Shown here one piece after another: positions 44,078 through 56,470 of a stretch of DNA of 64,000 nt. The notes beneath the pieces were generated by a model. The model was not told where the DNA came from. It searched no databases and was given only the letters and a program-made list of their open reading frames with translations. The translations under genes and the position numbers were made by a program. Every line of letters begins with the position of its first letter. The first letter of the stretch is position 1. The stretch is from Cymodocea nodosa (lineage: Eukaryota; Streptophyta; Magnoliopsida; Alismatales; Cymodoceaceae): contig JAZBRI010000003.1 in the NCBI GenBank assembly GCA_036874045.1, positions 6,026,501 through 6,090,500 on the forward strand, in the 5' to 3' direction.

Positions 44078-45126
44078 TTAATACCTACTTACAATACTTA
44101 CACCATATGCCAAGTCTAATCTTGTACACAACACAACATACATTAAACTTCCAACCACTTGGGCATAATGTGCTTTTAAAGGTTCCTTTCCTTTTCTAGG
44201 ACATTGGTCCTTACTTAATCTTTTCCCTAAAACATAAGGTGTAGGAGTTGAGGAACAATTGTCCATTCCAAATCTTTTTAGCACTATTTGTAAGTATCTT
44301 TCTTGATTTATACTCAAAGTTCTAGATTTTCGATCTCTTAATATCTGAATTCTAAGAACATAGGATGTTTCCCCCATGTCCTTCACCTCAAATCTTCTAC
44401 TAAGTTCTTCCTTTGTTTCATTCAACATGTCAGTATTATTTTCAGCAAGTAAAATATCATCCACATACAAAGATAATATAATGAACTTACTCCCACTATC
44501 CCTAACATATACACAATAATCTAACTTTGAAACAAATCCCATTTTAACAATTATATCATGAAACTTATGACATCATTGTCTAGATGCTTGTTTTAAATCA
44601 TATATTGACTTCTTTAATTTGCACACTTTCTCTTCATGTCCTTCCACCTGAAATCTCTCAAGTTGTGACATATAGATTTCTTCCTATAAGTCTCCATTTA
44701 GAAATACAATTTTTATATCCATTTGATATAATTCCAAATCTAAATGTACAACTATAGCCAATATAATTCTTACAAATGCAAACTTTAACTATTGGAGAAT
44801 ATGTCTCATGAAAGTCTATTCCTGATTTTTGTGTATAACCTTTAGTAACTAAACAGACCTTATATTTATCAACAGACCAATCAACCTTTAGCTTTTTCTA
44901 GAATATCCACTTGCACCCTATAACTTTCCTTCCTTCAAGTAAATCACATAATTCCCATACTTGATTCCATGAAAATGGAATCAATCTCATCATTCATGGC
45001 ATCCAACCATAAATCTTTTTCATGAGATTCAATGGCATCCTTGTATGTCATGGGTTCCATGTGATTTTCCCCCATGTCTACCATTAAACAAGAAAGCTCA
45101 CAGGAATACAAATGGTAGTCATCCAT
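44078..45126 (-). pseudogene. copia IV reverse transcriptase
   Basis: The open C-terminal piece (44,078-44,542) contains LDYCVYVRDSGSKFIILSLY and the intact catalytic YVDDILLAENNT (about 44,435-44,475), LSRRFEVKDMGETSYVLRIQ, ERYLQIVLKRFGMDNCSSTP and VGSLMYVVLCTRLDLAYGVS. The N-terminal piece starts DAIESHEKDLWLDAMNDEID (about 44,990-45,050); the middle is interrupted by stops. Confidence 0.85.
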
Positions 45127-45708
45127 CTATATCAATTAATGGCTCATCCTTTTGTTGCTAACAAGTAAATTTGGTTCTCTATCTTCTCCATTCTTATTAA
45201 TTTCTTCAATTCTATTTAGAGGCTCATTTTGGATTTCTCCCATGATTTTCATGTGTTCACGATTGTTTCCATTAGCAATTTCGATAGGTTCATATATATT
45301 TTCAATGTTTTATTCCCCTTCAACTCCAAGGTCATTTTCTAGGACATTATTGAAATAGTCATCATTTACCACTAATAGTGGTTCATTTACCTTTTCATTT
45401 CCTATTTCTTCCTTTACATTCAAATTTTCTAGGAAAGTGGCATCCCTATATTCAATAATTCCTTTTTCTTTACTATAAAACCTATAATCGAAAGAATTTT
45501 CACAATAGTCTATAAACTTGCATTTTAGAGTCTTTGAGTCTAACTTATCTCTTAATTGTCTAGAAATAAGTACATAGGCTACAGACCCCCATTTTCTTAA
45601 ATGATGTAAGTTGGGCTTAGTTCTAGTCTATGATTTATAAGATGTGCTAGGTACAGACTTGAAATGTACTCTATTTAATACATAATTTGTTGTGATTAAT
45701 GATTCTCC
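45127..45708 (-). pseudogene. copia IV integrase-RT linker
   Basis: Broken frames rich in Glu, Asn and Ser join the integrase core to RT. Fragments such as KTLKCKFIDY and FYSKEKGIIEYRDATFLENL (about 45,430-45,540) match the usual copia linker text (FYNPxxxKVFVSRDVxFxE). Confidence 0.6.
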
Positions 45709-46347
45709 CTAAAAACTTTTGGAGAGACCTAAATATAAAAGCATGCATCTAACAGAATTCATAAGAGTTCTATTCTTTCTTTCTACTACACTATTTTGTT
45801 GTAGTGTATAAGGCATTGTAGTTTTCCTTTTAATCTCATGCGTTTCACAAAACATCTTAAATTCCTTAGAATTATATTCCCCTCCCTTATCAAACCTTAA
45901 CATCTTAATACTTCTTCCAAGTTGTTTTTCTACTTCCAACTTGTATTTCTTGTAACAAGTCAATACTTGACTTTTGTGACTTAATAGATAAATATAAGCA
46001 TATCTGGAAAAATTATCTATAAAAGTCACAAAATATTCTTCGTTATCATGACTTTTAACACTTAAAGGACCACATACATCAGAATGAATTAAGCCTAATA
46101 ATTCATCTAATCTATATCCCTTACCAAAGGGTTTCTTAATCATTTTCCCAACTATGCAATGTTGACACTTATTTAATTTCATGTCTTTAATTTCAGACAA
46201 CATGTTTAATTTTATCAATTGTTGTATTCTAGATTTATTAACATGTACAAATCTTAAGTGCCATAAATCAATTTCAGATAAATAACATGCAATATAACCA
46301 CAAACTACTTCATTTATTTCATTAGCAACAATAGAAAGTTTAAACAA
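45709..46347 (-). pseudogene. copia IV pre-integrase and integrase core
   Basis: A 212-codon open piece: DLWHLRFVHVNKSRIQQLIK and CQHCIVGKMIKKPF form the HHCC zinc-binding pre-integrase. The catalytic core follows: LIHSDVCGPLSVKSHDNEEY and FVTFIDNFSRYAYIYLLSHK, then LRFDKGGEYNSKEFKMFCE and TTMPYTLQQNSVVERKNRTL. Asp and Glu of the DDE core (HSD, RFDKGGEY, ERKNRT) are kept, though D-R-GGEY has Lys for Arg. This is the best-preserved domain of the element. Confidence 0.85.
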
Positions 46348-46422
46348 ATTATGTTCCTATACAAAAATTCTCATAGCAAAAATCTTTTTGTCTTTTCATA
46401 TGGATACATGTTTATTATAAAA

Positions 46423-46698
46423 TCAAACTTCCAAACCATTCTTTAAGAGAGTGCCAACAGATATTAAATTCTGCCTCATGTCAAGTGCGTAGAGGACGTC
46501 TTTTAGAATCATGATGCTGTCTCCCAAGTCCAAACGATATGTGTCAATACCTTCTACATCTAAATAAGTATTGTTACCCATATAGATGCATTGTTCCCCA
46601 AGACTCAACTCTTTAAAGGAGTCAAGTCCCTTTTTTGTTTTGGCAATGTGTCTTGTGGCACCAAAATCAACCCACCATTTGTTTGAACTAGGGACTAT
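46423..46698 (-). pseudogene. copia IV protease
   Basis: KWWVDFGATRHIAKTKKGLD shows the aspartic protease motif as DFGA in place of DSGA. It continues LSLGEQCIYMGNNTYLDVEG and LKDVLYALDMRQNLISVGTL, standard copia text. Codons upstream of IVPSSNK are gypsy LTR and are not part of it. Confidence 0.8.
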
Positions 46699-48632
46699 GT
46701 TCGATTGAATTTTGTTTGTTTTAATTATATGTTTATAATCTCTTTCAAACATAAACAAACAAGTTTCACACAAATTAGATATTAAATCCAATTTGTTATT
46801 AACTACAAGTGCACAACGTCTATTGTATTTGTGTGCAAGTACAGGTCGATCTCATAGAGACTAAGTTAAAGATTTCGTACTATTTTGAGTTTTACAATCA
46901 CAAGTTTATGAGTTGAATTATGTACTCCATTGACTTACTGCTAACTCAATAGACTTAGTTCGTGAAGTTACAATTAACTCAACAGATTATCCTCGTGGAT
47001 TTAAGTTAACTCCACGAGCTTAACTAGTAATTTCCAATTAAATGTTGCTATTCACAAAGGAATTCGACCATCCATTAGGCGGTTCCACATAATGTAAATA
47101 ACATCAATTAAACTTTTAATGTTAGTTTCTATGGTATTTATAATTAATCAACACTAACATTTAGATATTTCAAATAGTAACTATTAAGATTTTGGGTATT
47201 TTGTACGAACCAAATCTAGTACTCAATAATATAATTTTCTATTTTCTAAATCAAATAAACACTAAACATTCGCAATACTGAAAATAATAACATTAATCAC
47301 GATATAGAACAAATAGTATAACACATAAATACTAACTATAAAAATAGATAGTTAGTTTTGTTTTTGTTTTAATATGTTCCTGAAGATGAATGAAAGGTGA
47401 AATATAAAAATTCTTTATCGATAGTAAAAACTTCTATCACTACATGTGACATGATTACACCACTAAAAACTTAATCACTTACAGTATCACCTCCTCTTCA
47501 TATAGAATCGTGAACCGAGACTTGTAAGTTGATCTCTTCAGTATCTTGACATCAATTCAAAACCAAGGCTAGAAGTTTTACGATCCATTGAAAGATGATT
47601 CGACGCTTGGTGAAAATGACTTTCCTTCCTACGACATGATCACTCCTTATAGTGGTTATCAGTCATCATGTTTAGCTCAAAATCGACCTGACATCCAGAA
47701 AGTATACTCACAAACCTCCAATGATTGGTGATTGGTGGTGGCATTATAGAGCTTTAGGGAACTACCCACACTTCCTACAGTTAGCACATTTCTCCACTCC
47801 ATTCTTCGTTCTTGTCCTCTTCTTTTTATATTTCTTTCAATAGTAATTGTCTTCGATCAAATGACTGGTTGGATCTCCTTCATTCATATCAATAATGGTG
47901 ATTTCTTCTTCATTCCACAAGTTAAATTCTACATGATACATGCAATCGTGGTTTTCCTTCGAATTTCCTGCTTCTGCAACTACTCACAATGGCATATTAG
48001 AAAATAGTAGGTCCATAGAGTTAGTGTAACTCAATGGACTTACTTTGTTGACTTAACTATAACTCAATGGACTTCCCTCGTTGCATAAAGTTTAACTCAA
48101 CAAACTTTATATAAAATATAAAACATATGTAATAAAGAAATAACTTATAATTAAAAATAATTTTTCGATGGTAAAGAGAATTTTCAGATACTTACGAACT
48201 GTAAGTATCTGATGCTTATATGCATTTTAGATAGTTAGCATCCAACCTTCTGAAGGATAACTTAAGTCATATTTTAATGTCACAACACATGTCTCACTAG
48301 TTTTTACACCTTTAAACTTGTAACACAATGAACTTAATTCGTTGAGTTAACTGTAACTCAACGAGTTGTTATCATGCACCTGTACATGATATATATATAT
48401 GCAAATAAAACAAATCATGCTTAATACTATAAAACCATACTTAAATCAGGTTTCAATCTTTTAGAAATGATATTTAATTAACGTTAATTCTTTGAAATTA
48501 TGCACATTCTTTGATTAAAGCATATAATCATGTAATTGTAACATAATAGTTTAATTCTCATATAATAAGCTAAATATTATGCAATTAACCATTACTTAAC
48601 CATTAATATTATGCACTTTTTCATTCTAAATA
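46699..48632 (-). mobile_element. Ty3/gypsy 3' LTR of element G3 (1,934 bp)
   Basis: Minus strand: begins TATTTAGAATGAAAAAGTGC (TG mutated to TA) after the polypurine tract and ends AAACAAAATTCAATCGAACA. The LTR-end box is at 46,803-46,862. It interrupts the copia IV protease. Confidence 0.85.
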
Positions 48633-50682
48633 CTTCCCCCATACTTAACTTTTGCTAGTCCCTTAGCAAACTAATAAGGTCTAATTAATTGGTCTTTCTA
48701 AAGTGCTAGAATTATTTTTTTTCTTCATAAATTTGTATTCCTTATTAAAAATATTTCTTCATCTTGTATCTTTAGAATACTAAGATTAAATTAATATAAA
48801 GATATTTTCTATAATTCAGTAATCCAATTTAACATTGTTTTTCCTCCACTTGCAAATATATTTCAAAAATATATAAATTACATACAAAATATATTGGCAT
48901 AAAATAGGTGGTTGTTATGCTATCAATTTTTCAAACATTTGTTATCCTAAATTTTTCAATATGATTTCCAAAATAAATTTCAATTGTATATGAATCAAAA
49001 CACAATTCAACTCAATACAATTAAAACAAGAAGAATCATGAATTGTATCTCAAATAAACAACTTCAAAAGTCTAATCTAGATTCACACTTTAATAGTCAT
49101 AAATAATAGAAAATATACTCAATTAAAAGATATTTGTACTTTTAAAACACTTTCATCTTTTTAGAGTAGTATATGCATATTTTACTTTAAAAGTGAATTC
49201 GAAAAGTTTGAATCATACAAGAGCTTTCTAGTGTACCCATGTATCGAGCTTTCAGTCAACAATCTCATATCTAATCAGGATCTTAGGTTACTAGATTTAA
49301 AGAGTCCTTTTTTAGGTCAACAATCTTTACATACCTATAGGTTTAAGTACAAAAGGCTCATAATCAAACAAATTAATAAACTCTCAAAGTTTTTTACTTT
49401 ATCCTTATTTTTTCTTTCCAACACAGTATATATATATATTATTAATACAGATGCAATAAAGCACAAATCTCATATAATCCTACTTTTACAATCTATTGAA
49501 AAATATAAATCCACATCAATAAACTCATACTTTTTCTGTAGTTTAATATGATTTACACATAAATCATTCTACAAGTTTAATCAATCAAATTAAATGTATC
49601 ATTGATCATATACATTTCATTCAATCCAAAAATCAACATTTCAACTCTTTCAAGATTTCAGATGATTTTCTGAATTTCAATTAAGCATTCTGATTTCCTT
49701 TTAAAATTGTAAAACTGTTAAACTCATAAAATTCAGTAAAAAAACCATAAGATACTATACCAGATTTGTATTAATAGTAAAGTATTATAGTATCTTATAT
49801 AAAATCCTAAATATAACAATCATGTAGTTACAATCAAAAAAAAAAATTTATAGTTTTAGCTATCGAAAGATTTCAGATAGTTTTTGGATAGTTATAGTGA
49901 ATTTTCAGAAAGTTATAGCAAAATTCATAAAAATTTTATCAAACTCTATAGAAATTTGCAGAACAATCCTAATTCCTATAATTAACAAGATTACTTAATT
50001 TTAATCAAATTACCTCTCCCCCATTCCTACATTTTGCATTGTCCTCAATGTAAAAGATTTACAAAAAATTTAGTATATCTTAGTAGGCATGATATTATAT
50101 TTCGTTAACTTAGCACCTAAATCAATGAACTTAATTTGTTAAGTTAATGAATAACTCCATGGACAGCACATGAATGTAAATTCAAGATAAGTAATTGATC
50201 ACATACCTTGTTCATTTGTATCTTCATTAATATCTTCCGACTTTTGATTCTAAAAAACTTTTCATTCACAAATAAAAGTAAAGTATATAACAAAATAACA
50301 ACTAACAATTAAACATATATTGTTAAATATGTGTCTTGTGTGGAACCCTAACTCCTACACCTTTGGTGGCTTACAAGCAAACTAGTTAGTTTCTTAAAAT
50401 AGATACTAATAAACTAGATTGATATTTTATTTTTTTCTTTCCTTGTAAGACAAATAAAACATAAACTAAAGTTTTTTTTCTTAAAATACATGTACACAAA
50501 ACAAAAAATACAAAATTTAAAAGAGATAAAATTAAAATAGTTACTTACAGATACCTCCATGGAGTTAAGTCGTAACTCAATAAACTAAGTTCGTTGAGTT
50601 AAGTAATAACTCTACGGTACTACTAACTACAACTAAAACTTTCATTTTTTCTTTTTTCTTTTTTTTTTACTATATTATACAT
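48633..50682 (-). mobile_element. element G3 polypurine tract and 3' non-coding region
   Basis: GTATGGGGGAAG (minus strand, 48,633-48,644) and TTTGCTAAGGGACTAGCAAA form the polypurine block at the LTR. Upstream, GAGGACAATGCAAAATGTAG with a GGAATGGGGGAG run (about 50,020-50,055) is a second purine block, and 50,330-50,430 matches 7,770-7,830 and 21,240-21,310. No coding frame is supported; the 106-codon forward ORF at 49,231 is a shadow. Joined across element II it continues into gag at 62,852, so G3 lacks pol. Confidence 0.7.
50678..50682. repeat. target-site duplication TACAT, left copy
   Basis: Precedes TGTAGGATCG of element II; repeated exactly at 62,847-62,851. Confidence 0.9.
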
Positions 50683-51807
50683 TGTAGGATCGTTGTATCA
50701 CAAGAGGGGGATGAATCATGTCTTTAGTAATTAAAATTATCAGTAAATAAAACAAGAGCACAAAACACTCATAAACAAAATTCTATTCTTTATAAACTTT
50801 AAAGAAAGAATTTACAATATCTTTTCAACTCAATTCCCTTCTTGTCGGTTATGATATAGTAATGTCTGATATACAATTCAAATAAAAAATGAAGTCCTTA
50901 TTCAAAACTAATTTCGAATTGTATAAAATCTGATCTTTATGCACGTAGCTTCTTTCCTTCTTTTTACTCAACTTCTATATCTCTTCTTCTCTAGTTGTCG
51001 AATTTCCAGACTTCTTACGTTTGCAATTCCTTTTCTAAAATTGCTTGGAATTTCGAACTTCTTCTGATGTTGGAGAATTTTTCTAAATATGAATATTCAG
51101 ACTTGATATTTTAGTTTATGATTGGGATCAGGATAACCGTAATGTAACTTATACTCTCCATTAGTAGTTGAACTCTAACTTCACATTCAACATGTTCATC
51201 CACTTAATCCATAATCCACATACTAATTTCAAATTCAAATTATCCACGATTTCCACTATCTTTTTAAATTTCCACTATGTCCACTATCATTTTGAAATTT
51301 CCACTTTCTCCACTATCATTTTGAATTTCCACGATTTTCACTCGTAGATACACCAAAACTTTATCTTCTTGGAGATTTGTAGAATATCTTCTAAGTCACT
51401 GCGTTAGTCGAACACTTATCTTTTAAGTCCTGTAAGAACTCAAACACTTATCTGTAACTCTTTGAGTTTTTGCACTTGCAAAACACGTGACTAAACAAAG
51501 AAAACTTATCTATTCGTTAGTCATTTTATAAAACTCGAACAGTTATCTATCCATGCGTATAAAAACTCGAACAGTTATCTAACTCTTCGATTTTTAATAC
51601 CAAATGCACATGGAAAATACATGACAACTTAAAACATTAAAAACACATGTGTAGATAACTTAACTATACGAGTTTTTAGCATAACTCTTCGATTAAATCG
51701 AAACATTAACTATCTGAAAGTTTAACTATCCGAAAATCTAACTATCTGAAAACTTTAACTATCTGAAAGTTAACTATCCAAAATTTTAAATGAAACTTTT
51801 TGATAAC
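50683..51807 (-). mobile_element. element II 3' LTR, 5'-deleted
   Basis: Matches the element I LTR up to GATAAC at 51,807 and then jumps to internal sequence (ATGCATAACT..CGTGGATAAG), removing the LTR start and the polypurine tract. It has a single copy of the segment that is duplicated in element I LTRs. Confidence 0.85.
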
Positions 51808-52382
51808 ATGCATAACTTTCGTGGATAAGAATAAATTGTTTAAATAAAAATTGTTTGAAACAAAAATTGTCAAAAACAAGTATATGATCATTAAATACAG
51901 TAAATAGTTTACATAATGTGATTGCTTTACATAAGTAATTTTTGGTAACAAATTACAATTAATAAATCATGCAATACATAATTTGTATAATCACAATCCT
52001 CTTTGTCTTCAAAAAATATTTAGCAGAGTATCTGAAATTTGCTTTGCAATTTCTTACTTACTTTGTTGATCTAATCAATTATTGCTTAATCTAATTCTAA
52101 ATGTGAAACTTGTGACGGTTGATATAAAAATTCTGTATTTATGTATGTATGTAAATCTGTATGTGTATCTATATGTATATTTGTATTTGTATTTGTATGT
52201 ATACCTGTATGTTGTTCATGTATTGTATGTTGTTGTTCTGAAAACTGTGTGGACTATTATTGTTGCTGTTGTGACTGAGTTTGCCGATCTTGTTGTTGTT
52301 GTTGCTATCGAATTACAAGTGTATCTACTTCCTGGTATTTTTGTAGTTCTTTTGCAGAGAAAGATCTTAACTTTAATCTTTT
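51808..52382 (-). mobile_element. element II 3' untranslated region
   Basis: Low-complexity (TACA/TGTA and TTG runs at 52,130-52,310). Element I lacks about 650 bp here, joined at a shared AATAAA. The 105-codon forward ORF is an effect of the repeat. Confidence 0.6.
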
Positions 52383-54607
52383 CTATGGCCAAGGTGTAAT
52401 ATCTATTTGACTTGCCACAATTCTCAAAAGTGTATCACCATAAAATAATTTACTTTGCAAGTTTAAAATATGATAAATAAAAATATCATACCAGTTCACC
52501 TGTATATGGTTAATTAATGCATATGTAGCATAAAGACAGCATCTACCAACCTCTGCACCCTGACCAAACCTTTGACATAGTGAAGCATGTAGTATTTTTG
52601 CAATAAAACGTTTTTGGCTATTTAAATCATTTAGTAATCTCATTTGATTGTTGGCAGTCGGATCCTTGGCTAAACTTTTAATGTCTCATCCCAATTGATA
52701 AACCTATTTTCTTTCTAATAATTTAACTCTTTCATTTTTCAAACCAAGTACTTGATAAAGTAATTCTGGAGTTAAATATATATCATAGTCTTGTATATTG
52801 GAAACAGGAATACATTCTTCCACTATTAAGTTTGAGTAGAAACAACTTACAAGTTCTAGTATAACAAGATGGTCTAGTTGTTGTGGAAGTAGAGTCAACA
52901 AGCCTTGAAATTCAAGCATTTCTCGTATATGTGTCATCCCTTCAAACTTAATTGGTCTTGAATATAAAATTGTAAAAGTTTTATATATTTGAAATTTATC
53001 ATAACAAGAGTTATTTCTGAACCATAACAATGTATTATCATCTAAATTCTATTTAGGATTAGGTATTTTCCTGTCATGATTTTCTAACCTGGGACTTGTT
53101 TCAATAATATCAGCAGCATCTATATTTTCATATCTTCCAAAACTAGTGGAATTTCTATCAAAGTTAGTATAAATGTCTAAAATAGTTGTTATTGTCGTAT
53201 CAATAATCTACGGAGTTTCTGCTGTGTGACCTTCATGAAACATATCAGTATCAACAGTCTCTATACTAGTCTGTCTATCATCAACATTTATTTCTATAAT
53301 TGGTCTATACAACAACTATCTCTATATGAAAGAATGTTCTATATCTATCTGTGTAATAGAGTCATCCTATAATTCTAAAATTTCTATAATTGAGACATTA
53401 GCAATGTCATATTCTATATGTAACTATGTAGTTTGTTGATTATATACATTTATCAACAAATATACTGTATATTGTAACAAGCATAACCACACGTATAAAA
53501 TGTAGTATGAGCAACTATACCAAAAATCAAAAATCTCTATCCGATATATAGTAAGAGGAAAAATACCTATACATTCCTCTTTAGATGAAATATCTTCAAA
53601 ATTCATAGACTTAGTGTCTATGTCATCAAAATTGATATCATCTGTATATATATCACCAAAATTTCCTACATGTTCTTTTTCCGTAGGAAAAGAATGTTGG
53701 CTTGCAGCATGATGTGAAAAACTATCCATTGTATTAAAAGAAACATTTTGCACTAACATGACACAATACCTTAGAGTGTATGCTTATAATTCGATATTTG
53801 TCAAATCTGCTGGGATTCCTAAAACAAAATCCTGTCCAACTTGTGCAATGAAACATAGTTTTCCATTTTTCAACGATTCTTCTCTTTGCTGCAATATGCC
53901 TTGTACACCTGTAGTCAATCCAAAATATTCTAATGTCTACTTCTTTTTCCGATTATATGTTTGTAGTGTTTCTGGTTGTTCAGGAGGTTCTAAAGTTTTC
54001 TTAATTTCTCCTGTTAAAGTCACTTGTGGTCTTGATAGTCCTTCACCATGATGCCTAGGTTGCAATAATGGAATATAAAGTTTTAAGCTCTCAACCTCTG
54101 CCATTTTTAGTTGATAAACTTTTTGTCCTTCACTTCGAATGCCCATTTTCTAAATGGTAGTTTTCTATTCATCAATAAACTTTTGAATTTCGTCTAAAAT
54201 AGCTGAGGGAAAATAATGTTAGGAATACAAAGATTCTAATTCTTTGTTGACATTTTCTATCATTGATTTCCATTTCTTTCCATAATAATTAATAGATTGT
54301 ACCGATTTTTTAGATACTTGTCCAAAACTTGTAACAACCTCAAGGTTAGGTTGTAATGCTCTTTTCACATTTGTAACGTAGAAAATCCAGTCTATTTTAG
54401 TCTAAACTGTATTTCAGCATAATTTCAAATAAATTTCCAATAGAAATTTTTCTCGTCTTGAACACCTTTTTGAATTTCATGCAGTACTTCATTAGAAAAA
54501 GTATACTTGGAGTAAATGTCATTAATCTCACTTTCTATCTTCTAAAGTTTCATCTCTCTTTTCTGCACTTTTTTCATTCTACCACATCCTCATCCACGTC
54601 TTAACAT
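52383..54607 (-). pseudogene. element II ORF3 (putative plant transposon protein-like), broken
   Basis: Same protein as ORF3 of element I and in the same place. It starts at the ATG ending at 54,607 with a GRMKKVQKREMKL N-terminus. Aligned blocks include KVYQLKMAEVESLKLYIPLL (about 54,080-54,130), DDINFDDIDTKSMNFEDI, LYSRPIKFEGMTHIREMLEF, QGLLTLLPQQLDHLVILELV, YSNLIVEECIPVSNIQDYDI, LTPELLYQVLGL and LLNDLNSQKRFIAKILHASL, ending NWYDIFIYHILNLQS...ITPWP. Compared with element I it has about 360 bp extra near the N-terminus and another extra stretch at 53,280-53,540. Several stops and frameshifts are present. The C-terminus is longer than in element I, which has a deletion there. Function unknown. 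Confidence 0.55.
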
Positions 54608-56470
54608 TGTCGATTAATCTTCGCTATTCACTGTAGAACTTAGTGGAAGTAAAGATTGTGAAACTAGGGTTTTACCAAGGTAGAAACATGAAAGGTTGTT
54701 AGTAAAACATTTATAACTCTTTGAGTTTATATATGAATAAATGGATTCAATCATTGAAATCATAAATATAAGATCCATGACTAATAAATAACTCGAATGC
54801 TTACAATAACTATACGAGTTTTACAACCGACAAAAGCAGAAGACTTAGTGTAACTATTCGTGTAAAGAAAATAACTACTAGCAAAGTAAAAAATGAGGAA
54901 ACTCGAAGACTTATGATAACTATACGAGTTTTATGAATAGTAAAGCACATAACTATACGACAAACTAGAATAGTTATTGTCATATTTTAAGTCTTTCATA
55001 AAAATATAATAATATTAAGTTAACTATTCAAGTTTCTCGGATGGATATGTGAAAAAGTCGAAGACTTAAGCATAATTGTTCGAGTTTCTTAAAAGGATAA
55101 AATATAAGAATTTAAAATAGAAACTCAGAGAGAAATCTAACTATTCGAGTTTGTAGAAGAGTAAAAACTTAACAATACGAAAAACTCGGATGGTTAGTTA
55201 TCGATATGTGAGATAAAAATCTAAATTCAAGTAAAATACATAACTGTACGTTAATCTAACTGAACGAGTCTAACTTTTTATCCGTATAAGTTCCAAAATA
55301 TTTGCATTTAATTAAATTTACCATTGTTTGTCATTGTTTGCTCCCCCTACATAAATGTAGTCTAGAGAATCTATGGCGTACTTAATATTAGGTTGTCAAG
55401 CCCTAATAGATTTGTCAATAAAGTCCAAATAGCTGACTTAAGTTGGTTGCTAAGCCTTAAATAGATTTGTCATTTAAGTTCAAAATCTGGCATACTTAAA
55501 CTAGGTTGTCAAGCCCTAATATATTTAAGTCTCTCTATCTTTCTTTTCTTTCTTTTTTAATTTAAATACAAAAATAAGTAGTAGATTTAACAATTTAGAC
55601 TTTCTGGCTTTTATTTTATTCAACTTACAAAAGAAAATTCATAGAGATATACCTTCAAGTAACTTAAAAGAATTCAATAATGAGTACACAAACTTAAGAA
55701 AATAAATGCATTACATTATGTATAAAGAATAGATAATAACAAAGATTATATGCATAGATTATGGTAGAATTATTATAACACCTGTAACATAAACTAAACT
55801 TGAGTACATTGCCCTCTTTCTTTCTTTTTTATGTATTACCTCCCACAATATCATCTTTTTACGTGATCACAATCCCTTGCTTAGGGGAAAGATAACCAAT
55901 TACTCAATGATAAGTGAGAACAAGTAACCTTTTTTTTTTTTTAAATAGAATCTGAATTACTTGTAAAATGAGTTTTCAGTCAACACATCCCAAACCAGTT
56001 GGTTCAAGTAACTAGGGTTTAAGATCCCCCAATGGACTTAATTACTCAAGCAATTGCAGACAAACAATAAAATAAGATAGTAAATTGAATAAGAGGCAAA
56101 CGCAAGACTTAATTTTTCTAACAGTATGTTAATAACTTTACTTTAATAAACAGTACATATTTTCTATGTATTTTCCAGTTAAAATCTCTATAATAGTGTA
56201 TACATAAGTAACAAAAGGAATAGTTGGCACTCATATTGAATCAAATTAACTTTCCTTAAGTAACCTTTTCTGAATTTTTCTTAAATAAATTGATTTCAAT
56301 AAAAATCAGAATTTCAATAAAAATCAGAATTTCATAAATTCTTAACTACTAGTCAACAGTAATTTTAAAACAAATATTTTGAGTTTTTTTTTTTAATAAA
56401 GAAATTAAATTCTAAAGCTACTTTGTAACAAACCAAAATATTATGTAATGAACAAGACAAATTAAACATC
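54608..56470 (-). mobile_element. element II spacer between RNase H and ORF3
   Basis: Long non-coding spacer with repeated ACTCGAA..TACGAGTT inverted motifs (54,790-55,260), a tandem GGTTGTCAAGCCCTAATA repeat (55,390-55,540) and a CTACATAAATGTAG palindrome (about 55,350). Because similar ACTCGAA motifs fill the LTR, a promoter or RNA-processing role for ORF3 is conceivable but not shown. Confidence 0.6.

Larger units (their letters stand above)
43470..46698 (-). mobile_element. Ty1/copia element IV, interrupted at its 5' side
   Basis: Minus-strand protease, integrase, RT and RNase H in copia order. At 46,698 the protease reading (IVPSSNKWWVDFGAT) is cut by gypsy LTR G3, whose end lies directly upstream, so its gag and 5' LTR should lie beyond G3, past the right edge of the window. 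A 3' LTR is not recognisable. Confidence 0.8.

Noticed and set aside
49231-49551. 106-codon forward ORF
   Set aside because: Lies in the non-coding 3' region of gypsy G3 on the opposite strand, with no motif and an AT-rich codon pattern typical of chance ORFs here.
52082-52399. 105-codon forward ORF rich in Tyr, Leu and Val
   Set aside because: Translated TGTATA/TTGTTG simple repeats in the 3' untranslated region of element II, on the non-coding strand.
52383-54607. ORF3 as a retroviral envelope gene
   Set aside because: No signal peptide, cleavage site, coiled-coil pair or transmembrane anchor is visible; the conserved blocks fit the putative plant transposon protein domain better.
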